From Maratus speciosus (lineage: Eukaryota; Arthropoda; Arachnida; Araneae; Salticidae), in NCBI GenBank assembly GCA_963932465.1, contig OZ010800.1:91900307-91964306 (forward strand): a stretch of 64,000 nucleotides of DNA, given 5' to 3'. The number at the start of each line of letters is the position of its first letter. The stretch's first letter is position 1. The notes below the pieces were generated by a model. It worked only from the letters and a program-made list of their open reading frames with translations. It did no database searches and was not told the DNA's origin. Both the position numbers and the translations under genes were made by a program. Shown here one piece after another: positions 34,745-46,985 of the stretch.

Positions 34745-35535
34745 AATAAAATATAAAAACGAAAAAAATGGGGGATTGTAGAAGAAAAAAAATATAACTT
34801 CGTCACAAGTTTATATCACAAGCTATAAATTACGCATTAATTTATTATATATCTTCTTAATATTATCTGCAACTTTTACCTTGACAAGTTTTTGATAGGA
34901 GCAATTCTTACTGCAAAATCAAATTAAAAATGCATAGCGGTTGAAGAAAATATCATCGTATCAAAGGTGTACTCAAATCCAAACTGCTTATTTTCTGACA
35001 AATTTTTAAATTCATTTTCGCTCTCACACGCATCCAATTGGCAGGTTCTATTATTCAGAAACTGTATAATGTGCTGTATTGTTCGATTCTTTGATAAAGG
35101 TAGAATATATTTTAAAAAATGCTGTCTAATTGAGCATTTTGAACCTAATTTCCCGAAGCAATAGTGCTGGAATCTTACTGAGAAAATAATTTTAAATCAA
35201 GTTCTAATTAATTGAAGGAAAAATTACACACAGGTCGCTTATAAATCTCTTCAAAAAATCAGGTCAGGAAGTTTCGTATTTTTACTTCTAAAAGTGAGTC
35301 TGAAAATGTGTCAGAAAATTTCGAGTTGTTTAGTGTGGAAAAGTATATTTTTGAATACTGACTTAAAACGATTCTGATAAAACGAGCTCTTACAGAAAAA
35401 TGAAATAAAAAAATTGTCAAAAGCGGCCAGATAAAATCGTTAAACTGGGTTTATCTCTAATCTAGATTTAGTTTCGGTTGGTGAAATTAGTACTTACATT
35501 CAAAATCTACTACCTCCTGTAGGACGAGCCGGCAG
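34365..35535. repeat. Dispersed repeat B, copy 2 (uninterrupted)
   Basis: Same orientation and content as copy 1 at 23.1-25.4 kb, but without the Helitron. It contains a (TA)n run at about 34706-34738 absent from copy 1 and ends with GAGCCGGCAGGATTTTT. It provides the empty-site comparison for the Helitron. Confidence 0.85.
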
Positions 35536-36404
35536 GATTTTTAACCATTTGAAACATTTTTTTTTCAAAAAGGGCAGTTTTTGCTATTGACTTTTTTCAA
35601 TTTTGGCAACGCTCCTTAAAGGCTCAAATCTACGATTGACAAAAAATATGAATTTAAAGTACAGATCTCCTGCTTTTATTCGGTTTAAACGGTTTTCAAG
35701 AATACGAATGTTAACCCTCTTGAAATTTCTCTCATCTCTGGTCACTTTGTGCTTTCCGGTTTCAATGTTTTTTCTACGCCAAAAATAATTAAACATCCAT
35801 ATTTGGACACAATATTATTACAGAATCTTGGCAGATCGGATTTAGTTCATCTATAAAGAATTCGAAACTTTCAGTTGAACTATTTACAAAAAAAAAAAAA
35901 AAAAAAAAATCTGTGATATTTTAAATGGAAATAGTAAAAAGGGATGTGATTTGGCTCGGCTTCGACACATGTTTTCACCACTAAATATCCATATTCTTTG
36001 AAGATATTTTAAAGAAGACTTGGATGGATATAGTTTTATTTATAATCGACTAAAATCCCAGAGATCTCGGAGGATAATAGCATTTTTATTTGTTATGTTA
36101 CAGAACCCGACGCATAAACAAATGTAAGCGTGAACAAGATATATTTCCTTTCCAACGAGATATCAAAATATTTTATCGAAATTTTCACAAGGGCTGCGAA
36201 ACATTTATCGACAAAAAGTTCGAAGTTATGAAAACAAGAACTTTTTCTTTATCTATAAAACAACCTTACGAGAAAAAATAAGAAAATATCTTCTTACGAG
36301 CGCTTTTACCGATAACAGAAAAACAAATTGCGCGATTTTTGCATTTAAAAATTTGAATTCAGACCAACTTGGATTAAAATATAAAAACATAGAAATTTGA
36401 AGTA
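35536..36404. other. Helitron-upstream region, no recognised gene
   Basis: Frames of 60-70 codons exist on both strands (35584-35796 minus, 36090-36281 plus) without a RepHel motif. A run of about 23 A lies at 35888-35910. It may be interior of the Helitron ending at 36442. Confidence 0.4.
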
Positions 36405-36442
36405 TTACCACGGATTCGGGCAACGCCGGGAGGGTCAGCTAG
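36405..36442 (+). mobile_element. Helitron 3' end
   Basis: The sequence has CGGGCAACGCCGGG, able to form a short hairpin, then AGGGTCAG and CTAG (36439-36442) followed by T. This hairpin-plus-CTAG ending is characteristic of many arthropod Helitrons. The matching 5' end may be at 31158. Confidence 0.72.
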
Positions 36443-36669
36443 TGTTTAGTAAAAATTATGTGTTCGCGGTTATTTGGATCCAGCACAGAAGTTGTTTGAA
36501 GAATCCCGTTTTGTAGGTTATCTGCACAATCTTCATCCCTTATAAATTTCACAGTGTTAATTAGCCAAAAATTGCAGTGAAAGAAAGTGTGTTATGCAAA
36601 TGAACCTAATTTCAGCGTAACCACGCATGCGTGGTGTGAGCAGCGCGCTCTGGACTGCTGCTGAAACCT

Positions 36670-36690
36670 TATAAAAAGAGGACTGTAGCG
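36670..36690 (+). promoter_or_regulatory. TATA-like promoter upstream of Tc1 relic
   Basis: CCTTATAAAAAGAG lies about 80 bases before the transposase ATG in otherwise GC-richer sequence. It may be the old transposase promoter; no start site can be confirmed. Confidence 0.35.
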
Positions 36691-36750
36691 AGACGTTCAG
36701 AATTGTCTATGGTTATTTGATAATGATTAAATGATAGGTGAGACGTAACT

Positions 36751-37775
36751 ATGCCTGTTCGACGAAGGAGAGAGAATTTTCAACAACTGACTGAGTTTCA
36801 ATGGGGAATAATCATCGGCCTTCGTGAAGAAGGATTTTCGTATCTTGAAATAGCAGCTCGTGTTAAGCGTAACAGAAGCAGAGTGATGCGAGTTTCGAAG
36901 CAGTGGACCGACGAGGATCGGACAACATGAAAGTCTAATAGTGGACGCTAAACGTTGATGCCAACGCGCGATGGTAGCATATGCTCCGCAAGGCACTGAC
37001 GGACCATACAACTTCATCTAGACAGTTGGCAGCACATTGGTGAACTACTACAGGTGTATCACTGTCTGCATCGTCAATTCGTTGACGTCTGCTGCACCTT
37101 GGACTACGTGCAAGACCGCCTGTATACATCACCCCTCCAGCAAAACATTTGAGGTTACAATGTTCTGTTGCACATAGAGACTGGCATACAGATTGGCAAC
37201 TAGTTGTTTTACCAAATGAATCCCGCTTTAATTTGCGGTATGATCATTGACACATTCATGTTAAAGTCTATACCGGTGAGCACTACCTTTCGAGTGCATT
37301 ATCGAACGTCATAGTCGACGGATATTAGGAGTTATGGTTTGGGATGAGAATTTGCATTATGGACGATCACAGCTGCTACAAATTGTGGGTTATTGGAACA
37401 ACAACAGGTACATAAGTGAATTGCTGGAGTCCGAAGTCGTTCCTTTCCTTCAAATCATTCCTGGAGCTATCTTTCAACACGATATTTCCCGCCCACATGT
37501 TGCAAGGAATATTTAAGTCTTTTTGTCAGCAGAACACATACAGCTTCTTCCGTGGACTGCGTATTCGACGGATATGTCGCCCATTGAACATATGAGGTAT
37601 TTTGTTGATAAGAATCTCGCTCGTTATCCTCCTTCTATAGCTCCTACAGATGAACTTTGGGTATGCATACAAGGAATATGGCATGCTATCCCCCCAGGTT
37701 GACATTCAATTTTTTCTACTCCATGCCATGTCATATTGCAGCCCTTATTGCACCGCATGGTGGCTAAACCAAATA
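36751..37775 (+). pseudogene. Tc1-like transposase pseudogene 3
   Basis: The ATG at 36751 opens a clear N-terminal domain (RRRRENFQQLTEFQWGIIIG, then LEIAARVKRNRSRVMR) ended by a stop near 36928. The catalytic part lies further on: VWDENLHYGRSQLL, EVVPFLQIIPGAIFQHDISR with PHVA (37334-37516), and STDMSPIEHMRYFVDK near 37570-37610, where PIEH retains the final acidic residue. Intermediate sequence has many stops. Length without gaps fits a normal ~340-residue Tc1 transposase. Terminal inverted repeats were not recognised, although TACACTCATG-like sequence lies near 37912-37922. Confidence 0.85.
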
Positions 37776-37859
37776 CTGATTTCGGACACATAATATTGCT
37801 TTTTTTGCTTTGAAAATGTAATTATTTGTTTGTACTTATACCAGTCGTTTTTTATCTAA

Positions 37860-39074
37860 TAAATTTAATTTAATTCTCATGATATCTTCATGGTTTTGTA
37901 TTTTCAAAAACATGAGTGTATTAAAAAAAAAAAAAAGGTTAAAGTTGCTGAAAAGTTGCGCAGCAGTGGCCGATCGTCATCATTAAATTTTTGTGGTATT
38001 GCCTTATTTAATTTCAGAATGTCTGATATTTAATAAGATGAATATTATAATTGATATTTATAGGTGAAAATCAGCCCACGGTTGAGCGCATTTTCCTTCA
38101 CAGCAATATCGGCTGCTCCATTCCCGCACATGAGCACGTGAACACCCAAATAAATTTGAAGATATAATTAAAAAAATTAAGTTAAATAATTATAAAAAAG
38201 TTTCTAATTTTTTGTCGATCCCCTATACGAGTATAATTCACTCATACCCCTCCCGTCCACTTATTTTAGATAGGTCCATATAAAATCGTTACTGAAGAAA
38301 ATTCGAAAGTTTTTAACACCGCGCACCCAGTGTTTTCTTTACTACACGTGCGAGCGAAAAAATGGCCTTCGAACTCAGCTTTTGCGGGCGGAAACGGGGA
38401 GAAGAAAGTCAGGGCAACGCCTTGTTCAGAGTGTTCCGTTCGCATAACCTTTAACGTGCGGTAGCATGCATTTTCGGCGAAAATATTTTTGTTCGTTTGA
38501 TTTTTCCTGCGATTTCAATGTTAAATTAATATTTTTTAATAATATTTTATCTGCCTGTTTATATTGCTCCTACTTTTATTGTTATGTGAAGGAAGTAATT
38601 ATAAACAGTTAAACTGGTAGCTATTAAAATCAATATTTCGGAACTAAAGAAACGGAAAAAAAAGATTGAAATTAAATTGCGTTGACCAACATCTTTTCTA
38701 AATCCACCCCCCCCCCCCCCTCAAGTGACGAAAATTAAACATAGAGAGTTCAGTTGAGAATTTAGCCCTGTTTTATATGAAAAATATCAATAATTTGTTG
38801 GTGCGGATTAAAAACAAACATGATGTTTTGCTTTCAATGTCTTTTATTAATTACAAGATTTCCAAATATGGATGTATTAGCCCCCGGAACGGTATGCTAC
38901 TTCTTTCTTTTATTTCTTTTCTCCTATTTTCTATGCTATTTCTATCTCCTAGACATTTTTTTTTTTTTTTTTTTTTTTGTCTCCCAAAAATAACGTTACC
39001 TTACAGACGCTAGCAATAAACAAAGCAGATGTATTATTGTACAATTAAATGCTCTGTAACAATTTTTTTAATTT
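37860..39074. other. Mixed-composition region, no recognised gene
   Basis: GC-richer sequence at 38330-38470 stands out but has no open frame of note. Poly-C lies at 38706-38720 and poly-T at 38959-38979. The 78-codon frame at 38777-39013 ends in the poly-T run and is not called. Confidence 0.45.
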
Positions 39075-39335
39075 CTAAGCATCGCATATTTTCAGTGTTT
39101 ATACCGTCGTATTGGGAAAAAAGTACTTTTAAATGCAATTTGTTTGAAAACTGTATCTCCATTTACTTTTGAAATATTAACTTTTTTTGTAGTTTTAACC
39201 ACCATTTGTTTAATTTTTGGCAACTCAACTACTCCATTTATATCGAAAGTAAAGGGAAAATAGTTGAAAAATAGCATGTAAATCTTTTTGTTGCCATTTT
39301 CTCATAACAACCGAAAGAAAATGTAATTAAAATAC
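39075..39335 (+). repeat. Internal fragment of the 23.3-24.4 kb Helitron family
   Basis: Shares CTAA-CATCGCA, CCGTCGTAT-GGGAAAAAA, TTTTAAATGCAATTTGTTTGAAA and TTTTTGTTGCCATTTTCTCATAA with 47630-47930 in the same orientation. No termini are present. Confidence 0.65.
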
Positions 39336-39439
39336 GTACTATTTTGAAAAAAATATATATAAACGAATAATTTCTATGAATAATAAAACATGAAGCTATT
39401 ATATTTAATTTTAAGTATCTGTAGACCCTAAAGTGTGAC

Positions 39440-39671
39440 GTCAGTCATGACGTTTTGGTTGGAAACTGACTCCAAACAAATGGTTGCTATGCGTCATTTC
39501 TTTTTAAATATAAATCGTGGAAAATCTTTCCAGTACATATCAAGTATTAAAACACTTAGATGTGAGGTATAGATATAAAGTATAGCTGCAACACACAAAG
39601 AAAATAGAAAATACAACATAGCAACCGTTTGTTTGGAGTCAGTTTCCAACGGAAACGTCACGACTGAAATC
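39440..39671. repeat. Inverted repeat with about 52-bp arms
   Basis: The left arm at 39440-39492 contains GGAAACTGACTCCAAACAAA and GGTTGCTATG. The right arm at 39616-39671 is its complement (CATAGCAACC ... TTTGTTTGGAGTCAGTTTCC). The loop is about 120 bp. It is probably a small foldback MITE, but no target duplication is clear. The arms extend imperfectly through TGACGT outward. Confidence 0.7.
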
Positions 39672-41630
39672 ATCTATATTAATGTTACAAACAAATGAAT
39701 GCCTATGAATCATTAGACAGCTTTTTTTTTTTTTTTGCCCAGTTTCTTTAATGACGTCCTCTTTTTGCTGCATTTGTGTATTATTTTGAGATAGTGACAT
39801 ACTATGCACGCTTTACTATAGATATTTAAGAGTGGATCGTAAATGTGTAATTCTTAAGCGGAAGCGAATGACGTCATGTTAAATGAAATAAAAGTTTGTG
39901 CTTTATGTCTTAAAATTGAAATATGTTTTGTACTATTTATATATACATATATTTTTTTTCATCGGGGACAACACTAAATTCTGAAAAAGCAGAATTCCTG
40001 TTTTCTAGTGTGAACATTAAAGTCGGTCTCTTGAAAATTAGAATTTAATACATTAAATTATTTGTTATCTTTAAGACAAAGATAACATTCAAGGATACAA
40101 ATTTAAACAAAATACTTAAACAGAATATTTAAACAAATATGCATACTTATATTCAAATCTCCTTTAAAAAACAATTATGGATCATAAAACATTTCTATTT
40201 CCTTTTTTTTAATTTCTCTCTATGTCTCTCTCTTTCTTCCGACAAATTCGATCCATATTCTCCACCCCTCAACAGCAAAATTCCATCCAGAGAAAAATAT
40301 TTCTAAATTAAATACTGCATAAATATATTTTAACCCTCACTTTACGTCCTACCTGCACATTTTATTTACGTAATTTTTATATTATGATTGTGAACCCTCC
40401 TTTAAATAATACACGAGCGGCCACTGCCCCGGTGTTATTATCATAAACAGTTATGTGCAAAGAAAAAAAATAATTGTTTTGAAATCAGACTGATAAAAAT
40501 TCATTCTAAAATGAAAGAATTTGCGGAATTGGTTTTATGCTTACACAAATCTGTTCCTTCGGGTAAAAACAACAAAGTGTTAGTATTTTAAAATATATGG
40601 CAAGAAATAATGAGATACCTTACGTAGAATAATTTATCTCTAAAAAATTCTATTTAATAAGTATAATTGACTTCATTTAATATAAAATTAAAAATTACTC
40701 AGAAAATATATAAGAATTTCATGATGTTTTAAAAATTCTAAAATACGGTCTAAAATGGAACATTAATCTCAGCTAATTAACACCAAGTAATTATGTAAAA
40801 TTCTAATTTACCTAAAATTATAGCTTTTGTTTTGATTATCGATTATGTATAAGTACCGAAGTACTTAGTGTAGGTACTTAATTACCCACTAAGTAAGAAG
40901 GAAGTTTTGTAATTTTGCTTCATCTTTTGTGTGGTAGATAAATTTTCTCCAGGTTAGGTTCACTGTGTTAAGCTACTGGTCCAAGTACTTTGCATTAAAT
41001 TTTGTTTAAGATTTAATTAAATAATAAATATACTGAAAATTGAACATTAGTATTTTTTTCTGGATTAAAAAAAAACTTTCTAATATCAGATGAATTAACC
41101 TTTCCACTTCTTAATTTACCCACTAATTGACGACAAACAAAACTCTTTAATAAACTGCTTATTTATATAAATAAGAATTGTTCTTTAATCGTAGCCTTTC
41201 TCTATATATGTATATGTGTAGGATTTGAATTTATACATACTTTATTTTCTTCCTAACGTGCATGATCAGCAAATTAACTGATGCTCTGGTATTTTTATTA
41301 TCCATGATTTGAAAACACGAGTAATGAAAATTCACGATCACGAGATCAATGTTTGGACATATTCAAAATTAGAAAAGAGTCTATAAAATAGTATTGTTCA
41401 TGAAGCATAGGCTTACGAGATGCCAAGAAAGGCATTATTAGGCCTAAATAACTTGTTCGAAAAAAATATATTATGAGTTTTAAGTGGGAAATGAACTGTA
41501 TTTAAAAAAGGTATCAACGAAGTGATGTAAAATTATCTGTATAGAATTGTATTAAAGTGTATGTGTTGTTATTACAACGTCTAGTTATTCAAGTCATCTA
41601 TATATTAACATTTTACATATAATATTCCTA
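39672..41630. other. AT-rich region, no recognised gene
   Basis: Nothing beyond short T runs (39722-39737), a CTCT-rich patch near 40215-40235 and GC-richer GCGGCCACTGCCCCGG at 40418 is noted. Confidence 0.5.
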
Positions 41631-41790
41631 CAACTTTATATATATATATATATATTTAAATATAAAAGGAAATGTTCTTGTAAAGTTGGCATAAAGTAGA
41701 TTTACCTGATTGGGTCCAGATAAGATATAGCCGTAAAGATGTTATAGAAAATTTAACGAAAAGCAAATCCATGTGCTTTTAGTATTCTAA

Positions 41791-41845
<55 letters not shown>

Positions 41846-41960
41846 TATGTATACATATGGCAATTAATGTAACATATTATTATTATACGGCATATTTAAT
41901 CCAGAGACTGGGATATTACTGTTAAACGATCTTGTCATATATATATATATATATATTACT
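41631..41960. repeat. Cluster of (TA)n microsatellites
   Basis: (TA)n tracts lie at about 41637-41655, 41796-41841 and 41938-41956, with more TA-rich sequence near 41972-41987. Confidence 0.9.
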
Positions 41961-41969
41961 TCAGAGGTA

Positions 41970-42270
41970 TATGTATATATATATATACCCAAATATAGCT
42001 TCTCGAGTTACAGAATATATATATAAATTTTGTTTGAAAATCCAAAAGTTTAATAGGTTTTATACGTTTAATATCTCCTTTTAGATTGCTCACTATAAAA
42101 AAAAAATTACATTTTTAAATATAAAATATAAATTATGCATGCTAGTAAGGTTTGAAATTTATTAAAGGTTAAATTTTGTGTTAGCCGCCTGCCACTAACT
42201 AATTACCTTAAGAAATCGCCAAAGGTTTCATTATTTACATAGCAGCTTGCATTATTATACGCCATCTTTA
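41970..42270 (+). repeat. Dispersed repeat D, copy 1
   Basis: Matches 54020-54320 in the same orientation, from CCAAAT-GCTT-TCG-GTTACAGAAT through TTAATAT-CTTTTAGATTGC and GTTTGA-ATTTATTAAA to GTATTAGCCGC-like sequence. No coding content; family unknown. Confidence 0.65.
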
Positions 42271-43261
42271 TTTCCAATATTCTGTCATTGTTGTTATATG
42301 AACTTGTCATACGTATATATACATGTATGTATTTTTTATTTCAGACGTATTATATATATATAAATGTTAGACTTCTCGATAATAATAATCATTGGGATGA
42401 TGAACACATGCCACATCATTTCCAACCAGTAATTATTACGTAGAATATTTATTTTGCAGTCTTAAGAGACTAACGGTGGAAGACAGGGATGGGGCCATTG
42501 GGAAGAATTTCCAGTTCAATCAAAAAGAGACGGCATATTCATAAACGAATTTATTGAAATTCACATGTCAGCACAACTCCACTAGTCATTCAGTTGAAAC
42601 TCGGATCTGGGCTGCCCCACGTCATAACAAAGAACGAAGATGTTAAAAATATTAGAACTAAACCATTTACAAAAATAACTCCACCATGTGACAGGTGCTT
42701 GTCAGCAGACTAAAAAACGTATAATCTGTATTTCCAGTGTAAGCTGTATAAATATCAGGAAAACGCTCAAAGTTACACTGACATCTTCTACGCCAGAGCC
42801 AACGAAACTCAAATTAGGGGGAAAGCTAGGGAAAAATGCGCTCGGCTATTGGTTGAAAAGGATGCGTAGGGTGGGCACAATTTGCACAACTCTTTATTTA
42901 TAGTGAAAAATTTAAAAGTTGAAAGTATAGGCTTGCAACAAATGTTGGGATATCGAATAATAATTTTAATAAAAATTAAAGTGTTATTAATAAACATTCG
43001 AAAGAAATAATAATTTAATATCTCCAAATAGGAAAAATAAATAAATTAGTGGGTTTTTATGAAGAGTGTAGCTTTTAACAGATTCAGGTTTTTAGAATAA
43101 GAAAAAAAAGATTGCGCTGAATTAAAGGCATTGGATTAAAATATAATTGATACTTAAGATGTTATTAAAAGAAAGGGGAAAAGGTAGATATAATAAGAAT
43201 TTAGAATAATTTAATTAAAATAAAATGGCGATTTTTTTATTATTACATATATATATATATA
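42271..43261. other. Region of mixed composition, no supported gene
   Basis: Between about 42470 and 42890 the sequence is less AT-rich and has a 71-codon frame (42688-42903) without a recognised domain. A (TA)n run is at 43247-43262. Confidence 0.4.
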
Positions 43262-43440
43262 TAGTATGCCCGCTAAAGTCCGTTGTCACCTCAATAATTT
43301 CTGAACGGCAAGTGCTATAGTCATAAAAGTGGGGTCTAGGTATAATAAAGTAGCCATGCGCTATAGAATGAAACCGCCTACGGCGACACCTGGTGAAAAA
43401 TTACAGTGTTAGCATTCCGATCTTGAAAACAGAAAAAATA
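43262..43440. other. Unidentified higher-complexity block
   Basis: This block (GCCCGCTAAAGTCCGTTGTC ... CGCCTACGGCGACACCTGG) has near-balanced composition and no long frame, unlike its AT-rich surroundings. It is probably a transposon remnant, but I do not recognise the family. Confidence 0.35.
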
Positions 43441-43581
43441 AGGGGAAATGATTTACAAAGTAGTAGAGCATCATCGATTTAGCAGGAAAAGATACCTTGT
43501 GGACATTAAGGCGAATAATAGAACGCTTAAAACGTGCATTTGTTTTTTCGTGATTCCCTACACTGTGAAGTGATAAAACGA

Positions 43582-43613
<32 letters not shown>

Positions 43614-43615
<2 letters not shown>

Positions 43616-43645
43616 AGTTAGGATGAGCGAAGCGAATCCACTACT
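43614..43645 (-). mobile_element. Probable Helitron 3' end
   Basis: On the minus strand GGATTCGCTTCGCTCATCC can form an imperfect hairpin and is followed by TAA, CTAG (43614-43617) and T. A 28-A run (43586-43613) adjoins. The body would lie to the right and may be split by the Helitron at 44356. No 5' end was assigned. The stretch 43646-44355 has only AT-rich sequence and a (TA)n run at 44150-44184. Confidence 0.5.
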
Positions 43646-44145
43646 GGGCTACACAAATTACATTTTGTCGTGCACTTTACAAAAAAACTATTCAGTGTTT
43701 TGACTTGAAATTAAACATAAAAATAAATTATGATCTGTAGATTTGCACAATATTATTTATTTACAGTTTATTTACAGAATAATCTTTAAAAAAAATTATT
43801 ATTTTAATTAATTTATTTTGCATTCTTTTCCATTACGGACACATTTTTGCACATAAAAAATGAAATACGTATATGTTCAGATGAAGAAAATAAATAATGG
43901 AGTTTAATTATAGATAGACAAATAATTAAATACTTTCACGATTTCTTTCATGAAAGTTTTAAAATAACTTTTTTATGAAAATTATAGCCTCTTTTTAATG
44001 AATTAAAATTTGTGAAAATTCAATTATTTACATTCAATTAAAAAAGTATTTTTCAGTGTTAAGAATTCAAATACACAATTTATTCTGATTATCTGAAATC
44101 ATTTACGCAGACGATACTTACGCATTTTAAAATAATTATATTATG

Positions 44146-44189
<44 letters not shown>

Positions 44190-44355
44190 AAACTGGCAAC
44201 AAAAGAATTGTAAACGAATAAAATTAATTGTTAAATTCGTTATATAAAGTGTTATTTGAATTCGAAGGTTGAAAATTGAACCAAATGAAACATATTTATT
44301 ATTAAGAAGTAATTACTATTAGTAGTATTTTTATATGCTTGCCGTTTAAAAACAA

Positions 44356-46520
44356 CTAGTGGACATGACCGAGCTAAGCTCGGTCAAAATTAGCCTTGTG
44401 TTCAATTCGATATTTCATTCTCACTGTATAAATTTGCTGTTTAGATAAAATTGGTATGATCCTAAGCCATAGGGACCCACTAAAATAAATTTTTCGATCA
44501 CACGACCTAACCAATGCTCTTCTGGAACCCGAAAACGATAGAATATCAAATTTAATCAAAATCGCTAAAATCATTTTATAGATAAAATTAGCTTGACCCA
44601 CGGTAACCCAAAAAGGACCTACTAATCTAAATTTATCGAATATTTGATCTATCCCAATGGTCTTCTAGTGCTAGGAAACGGTGTAATAAAAACTTTTGTC
44701 AAAATCGTTTGAGCCATTTTTTAGAAAATATTAGCTAAACCTTGACCCATAGTGACCCAAAATGACTGGTTAATCGAATTTTCTTGAGCATGCGACCTAG
44801 ACCAATGGTTTTCTCGAACCCGAAAACGATAGAAAACAAAATTTAATGAAAATCATTAAAGCTGTTTTCTAGATAAAATTAACTTGACTCACAGTGACTA
44901 AAAAAGTTCCATTAATTTTCTCGAACATGTGGTCTAACCCGATGATCTTCTCGTGCCCGGAAACAGTATAATACAAAATTTTGTGAAAATCGTTTGAGCA
45001 TTTTTAAAGATACAATTAGCTTGATCCACAGTGACCAAAAATGACCCACTAATCGAATTTTCCCGAACATTTGACCCAGCTCAATGGTATTCTCATGCTC
45101 AGAAACGATATAATACAAAATTTTGCCATAATGTTTTGAACCGTTATTTTAGATACACTTAGCTTGACCCACAGTGACCTAAAAATGACCAACTAATTGA
45201 ATTTTCTCGAACATGTGACTTAGTCCAGTGGTCTTCTCATGCGCAGAAACTGTATAATACAAAATTTTGACAAAATTGTTTGAGTCGTTTTTTTAGATAC
45301 AAATAGCTTGGGCCACAGTTACCCAAAAATGACCCACTAATAGATTTTTCTCGAACTTGTGGCTTAGACCAATGGTCCTCTCATGCCCGAAAACGGTGTA
45401 TTACAGAATTCTGTAAAAAGGTTTTGGGCCCTTTTTTAGATTCAATTAGCTTGACCTTGACCCATTGTGACACAAAATGACCCACTAATCAAATTTTCTT
45501 GAACATGCGACCAAGCCCAATGGTATTATCGCACCCGAAAACGATAAAATACAAAATTTCGTCAAAATAATTACAGCCCTTTTCTAGATAAACTTTGCTT
45601 GACCCACAGTGACCCAAAAATGACCTGCTAATCGAATTTTCTCTAATATGTGACTTATCCAATTGGTCTTCTCGTAATCGAAAACGGCAAAATACACAAT
45701 TTAGTCAAAATCGTTCGAACCGTTTTTTAGATAAAATTGGCTTAACAAATAGTGACCCAAAAATGACCCACTAATTGAAATTTTTCGAACATGTGACCTA
45801 CCCAATAGATTTCTCGTGCCGAAAAACGGTTGTATATAAAATTTCGTCAAAATCGATTCAGCCGTTTTTTAGATATACTTAGCTTGACCTTGACTCATTA
45901 TGGCCCAAAATGACCCACTAATCGAATTTTCTCGAACACGTGGCCTTACCCAATGGTATTCTCGGGCCTGAAAATGGTAAAATGCAAAATTTCGTCAAAA
46001 TCATTAAAGCTATTTTCTAGATAAATTTTGCTTCACCCACAGAGACCCAAAAATGACCCACTAATATAATTTTTTCTAATGTGTGTCTTAGCCCATTGGT
46101 CTTCTCATAATCTAAAACGACAGAATACAAAATTTAATAAAAATCTTTAGAGCCGTTTTTTAGACAAAATTGGCTTGACTCATAGTGAAACAAAAATGAC
46201 CCACTAATCGAAGTTTCTCGAACATGTGACCTAGCCCAATAGTTTTCTCGTGCCGAAAAACGGTTGGATATAAAATTTGGTCCAAATCGATTGAGCCGTT
46301 TGTTAGATATAATTAGTTTGACCCTGACCCATTATGACCAAAATGACCCACTAATCGAATTTTCTCAAACACATGACCTACCCCAATGGTCTTATCATTC
46401 CTGAAAATGGTAAAATACAAAATTTCGTCAAAATCGTTAGAGCCGTTTTTAAGATAAAATTTACATACACACACCCAGACATACATACACACACAATTTT
46501 TGCTCGCATATAGTATAAGA
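44356..46520 (-). mobile_element. Non-autonomous Helitron with internal tandem array
   Basis: Both ends are visible on the minus strand. The 5' end at 46520 reads TCTTATACTATATGCGAGCA followed by a GT-rich stretch. The 3' end has the 9-bp hairpin GACCGAGCT / AGCTCGGTC, then ATGTCCA and CTAG (44356-44359). The 5' flank is A and the 3' flank is T, with no duplication. The 2,165-bp element is almost wholly tandem repeats and codes for nothing. Thirty bases separate it from another Helitron 5' end at 46551. Confidence 0.85.
44400..46450 (-). repeat. Fourteen-unit tandem array, unit about 144 bp
   Basis: Each unit contains TGACCCACTAATCGAATTTT, TCTCGAACATGTG, CCAATGGTCTTCTCG and AGCCGTTTTTTAGATA or close variants. 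Unit markers fall near 44470, 44610, 44758, 44900, 45040, 45182, 45325, 45470, 45614, 45758, 45905, 46048, 46190 and 46335. Units 8-14 show a three-unit period: 8, 11 and 14 share a longer CTTGACCCATTATG-like segment, 9 and 12 share TCTCGTAATC-like sequence, and 10 and 13 share GCCGAAAAACGGTTG. Divergence between neighbours is higher than between every third unit. Confidence 0.9.
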
Positions 46521-46550
46521 TTTATGGAATGTTCTAGTCTACTTCTATTA

Positions 46551-46985
46551 TCTATATTATAAAGGACAAACATATCTGTGCGTAACGCATACGTCATTTT
46601 GCGAATGGCAACACTTTGAAATTTGAAATAAAATTTTGGTTTTGCAATTTTCTCTACTGCAAATTTTTAAACTTCTAAACATCGCACATTTTAAATTTTT
46701 ACATCGTCGTATAAGGAAAAAAATGCTCTTTTAAATGCAATTTGTTCGAAAGCTGTATCTCGATTTATTTTTGAGATATTAATTTTTTTGTAGTTTTTAA
46801 TACCATTTTTCTTATCGTGGCAACAAAAGTGCCTCATTTCTATTGAAAGTCATTGAAAGTAAACGGAATATAGTCGAAAATAAGAGATACTGTATATTTT
46901 TGTTGCCATTTTATCATAAAACCTGAAAAGAAAGTTGAAATTAAAATATGGGCTATGTCAAGAATATTGTCTGTTATTTCGTGAT
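46551..46985 (+). mobile_element. Helitron fragment, 5' end (23.3-24.4 kb family)
   Basis: It begins TCTATATTATAAAGGACAAA after an A and continues with CATATCTGTGCGTAACGCAT and the same interior as 24404 downward, in the opposite orientation. No 3' end precedes the next 5' end at 47509, so it appears truncated. Confidence 0.75.

Noticed and set aside
44400..46450. Regularly spaced repeats, considered as a CRISPR-like array
   Set aside because: Units are contiguous with no unique spacers, and the context is a eukaryotic Helitron.
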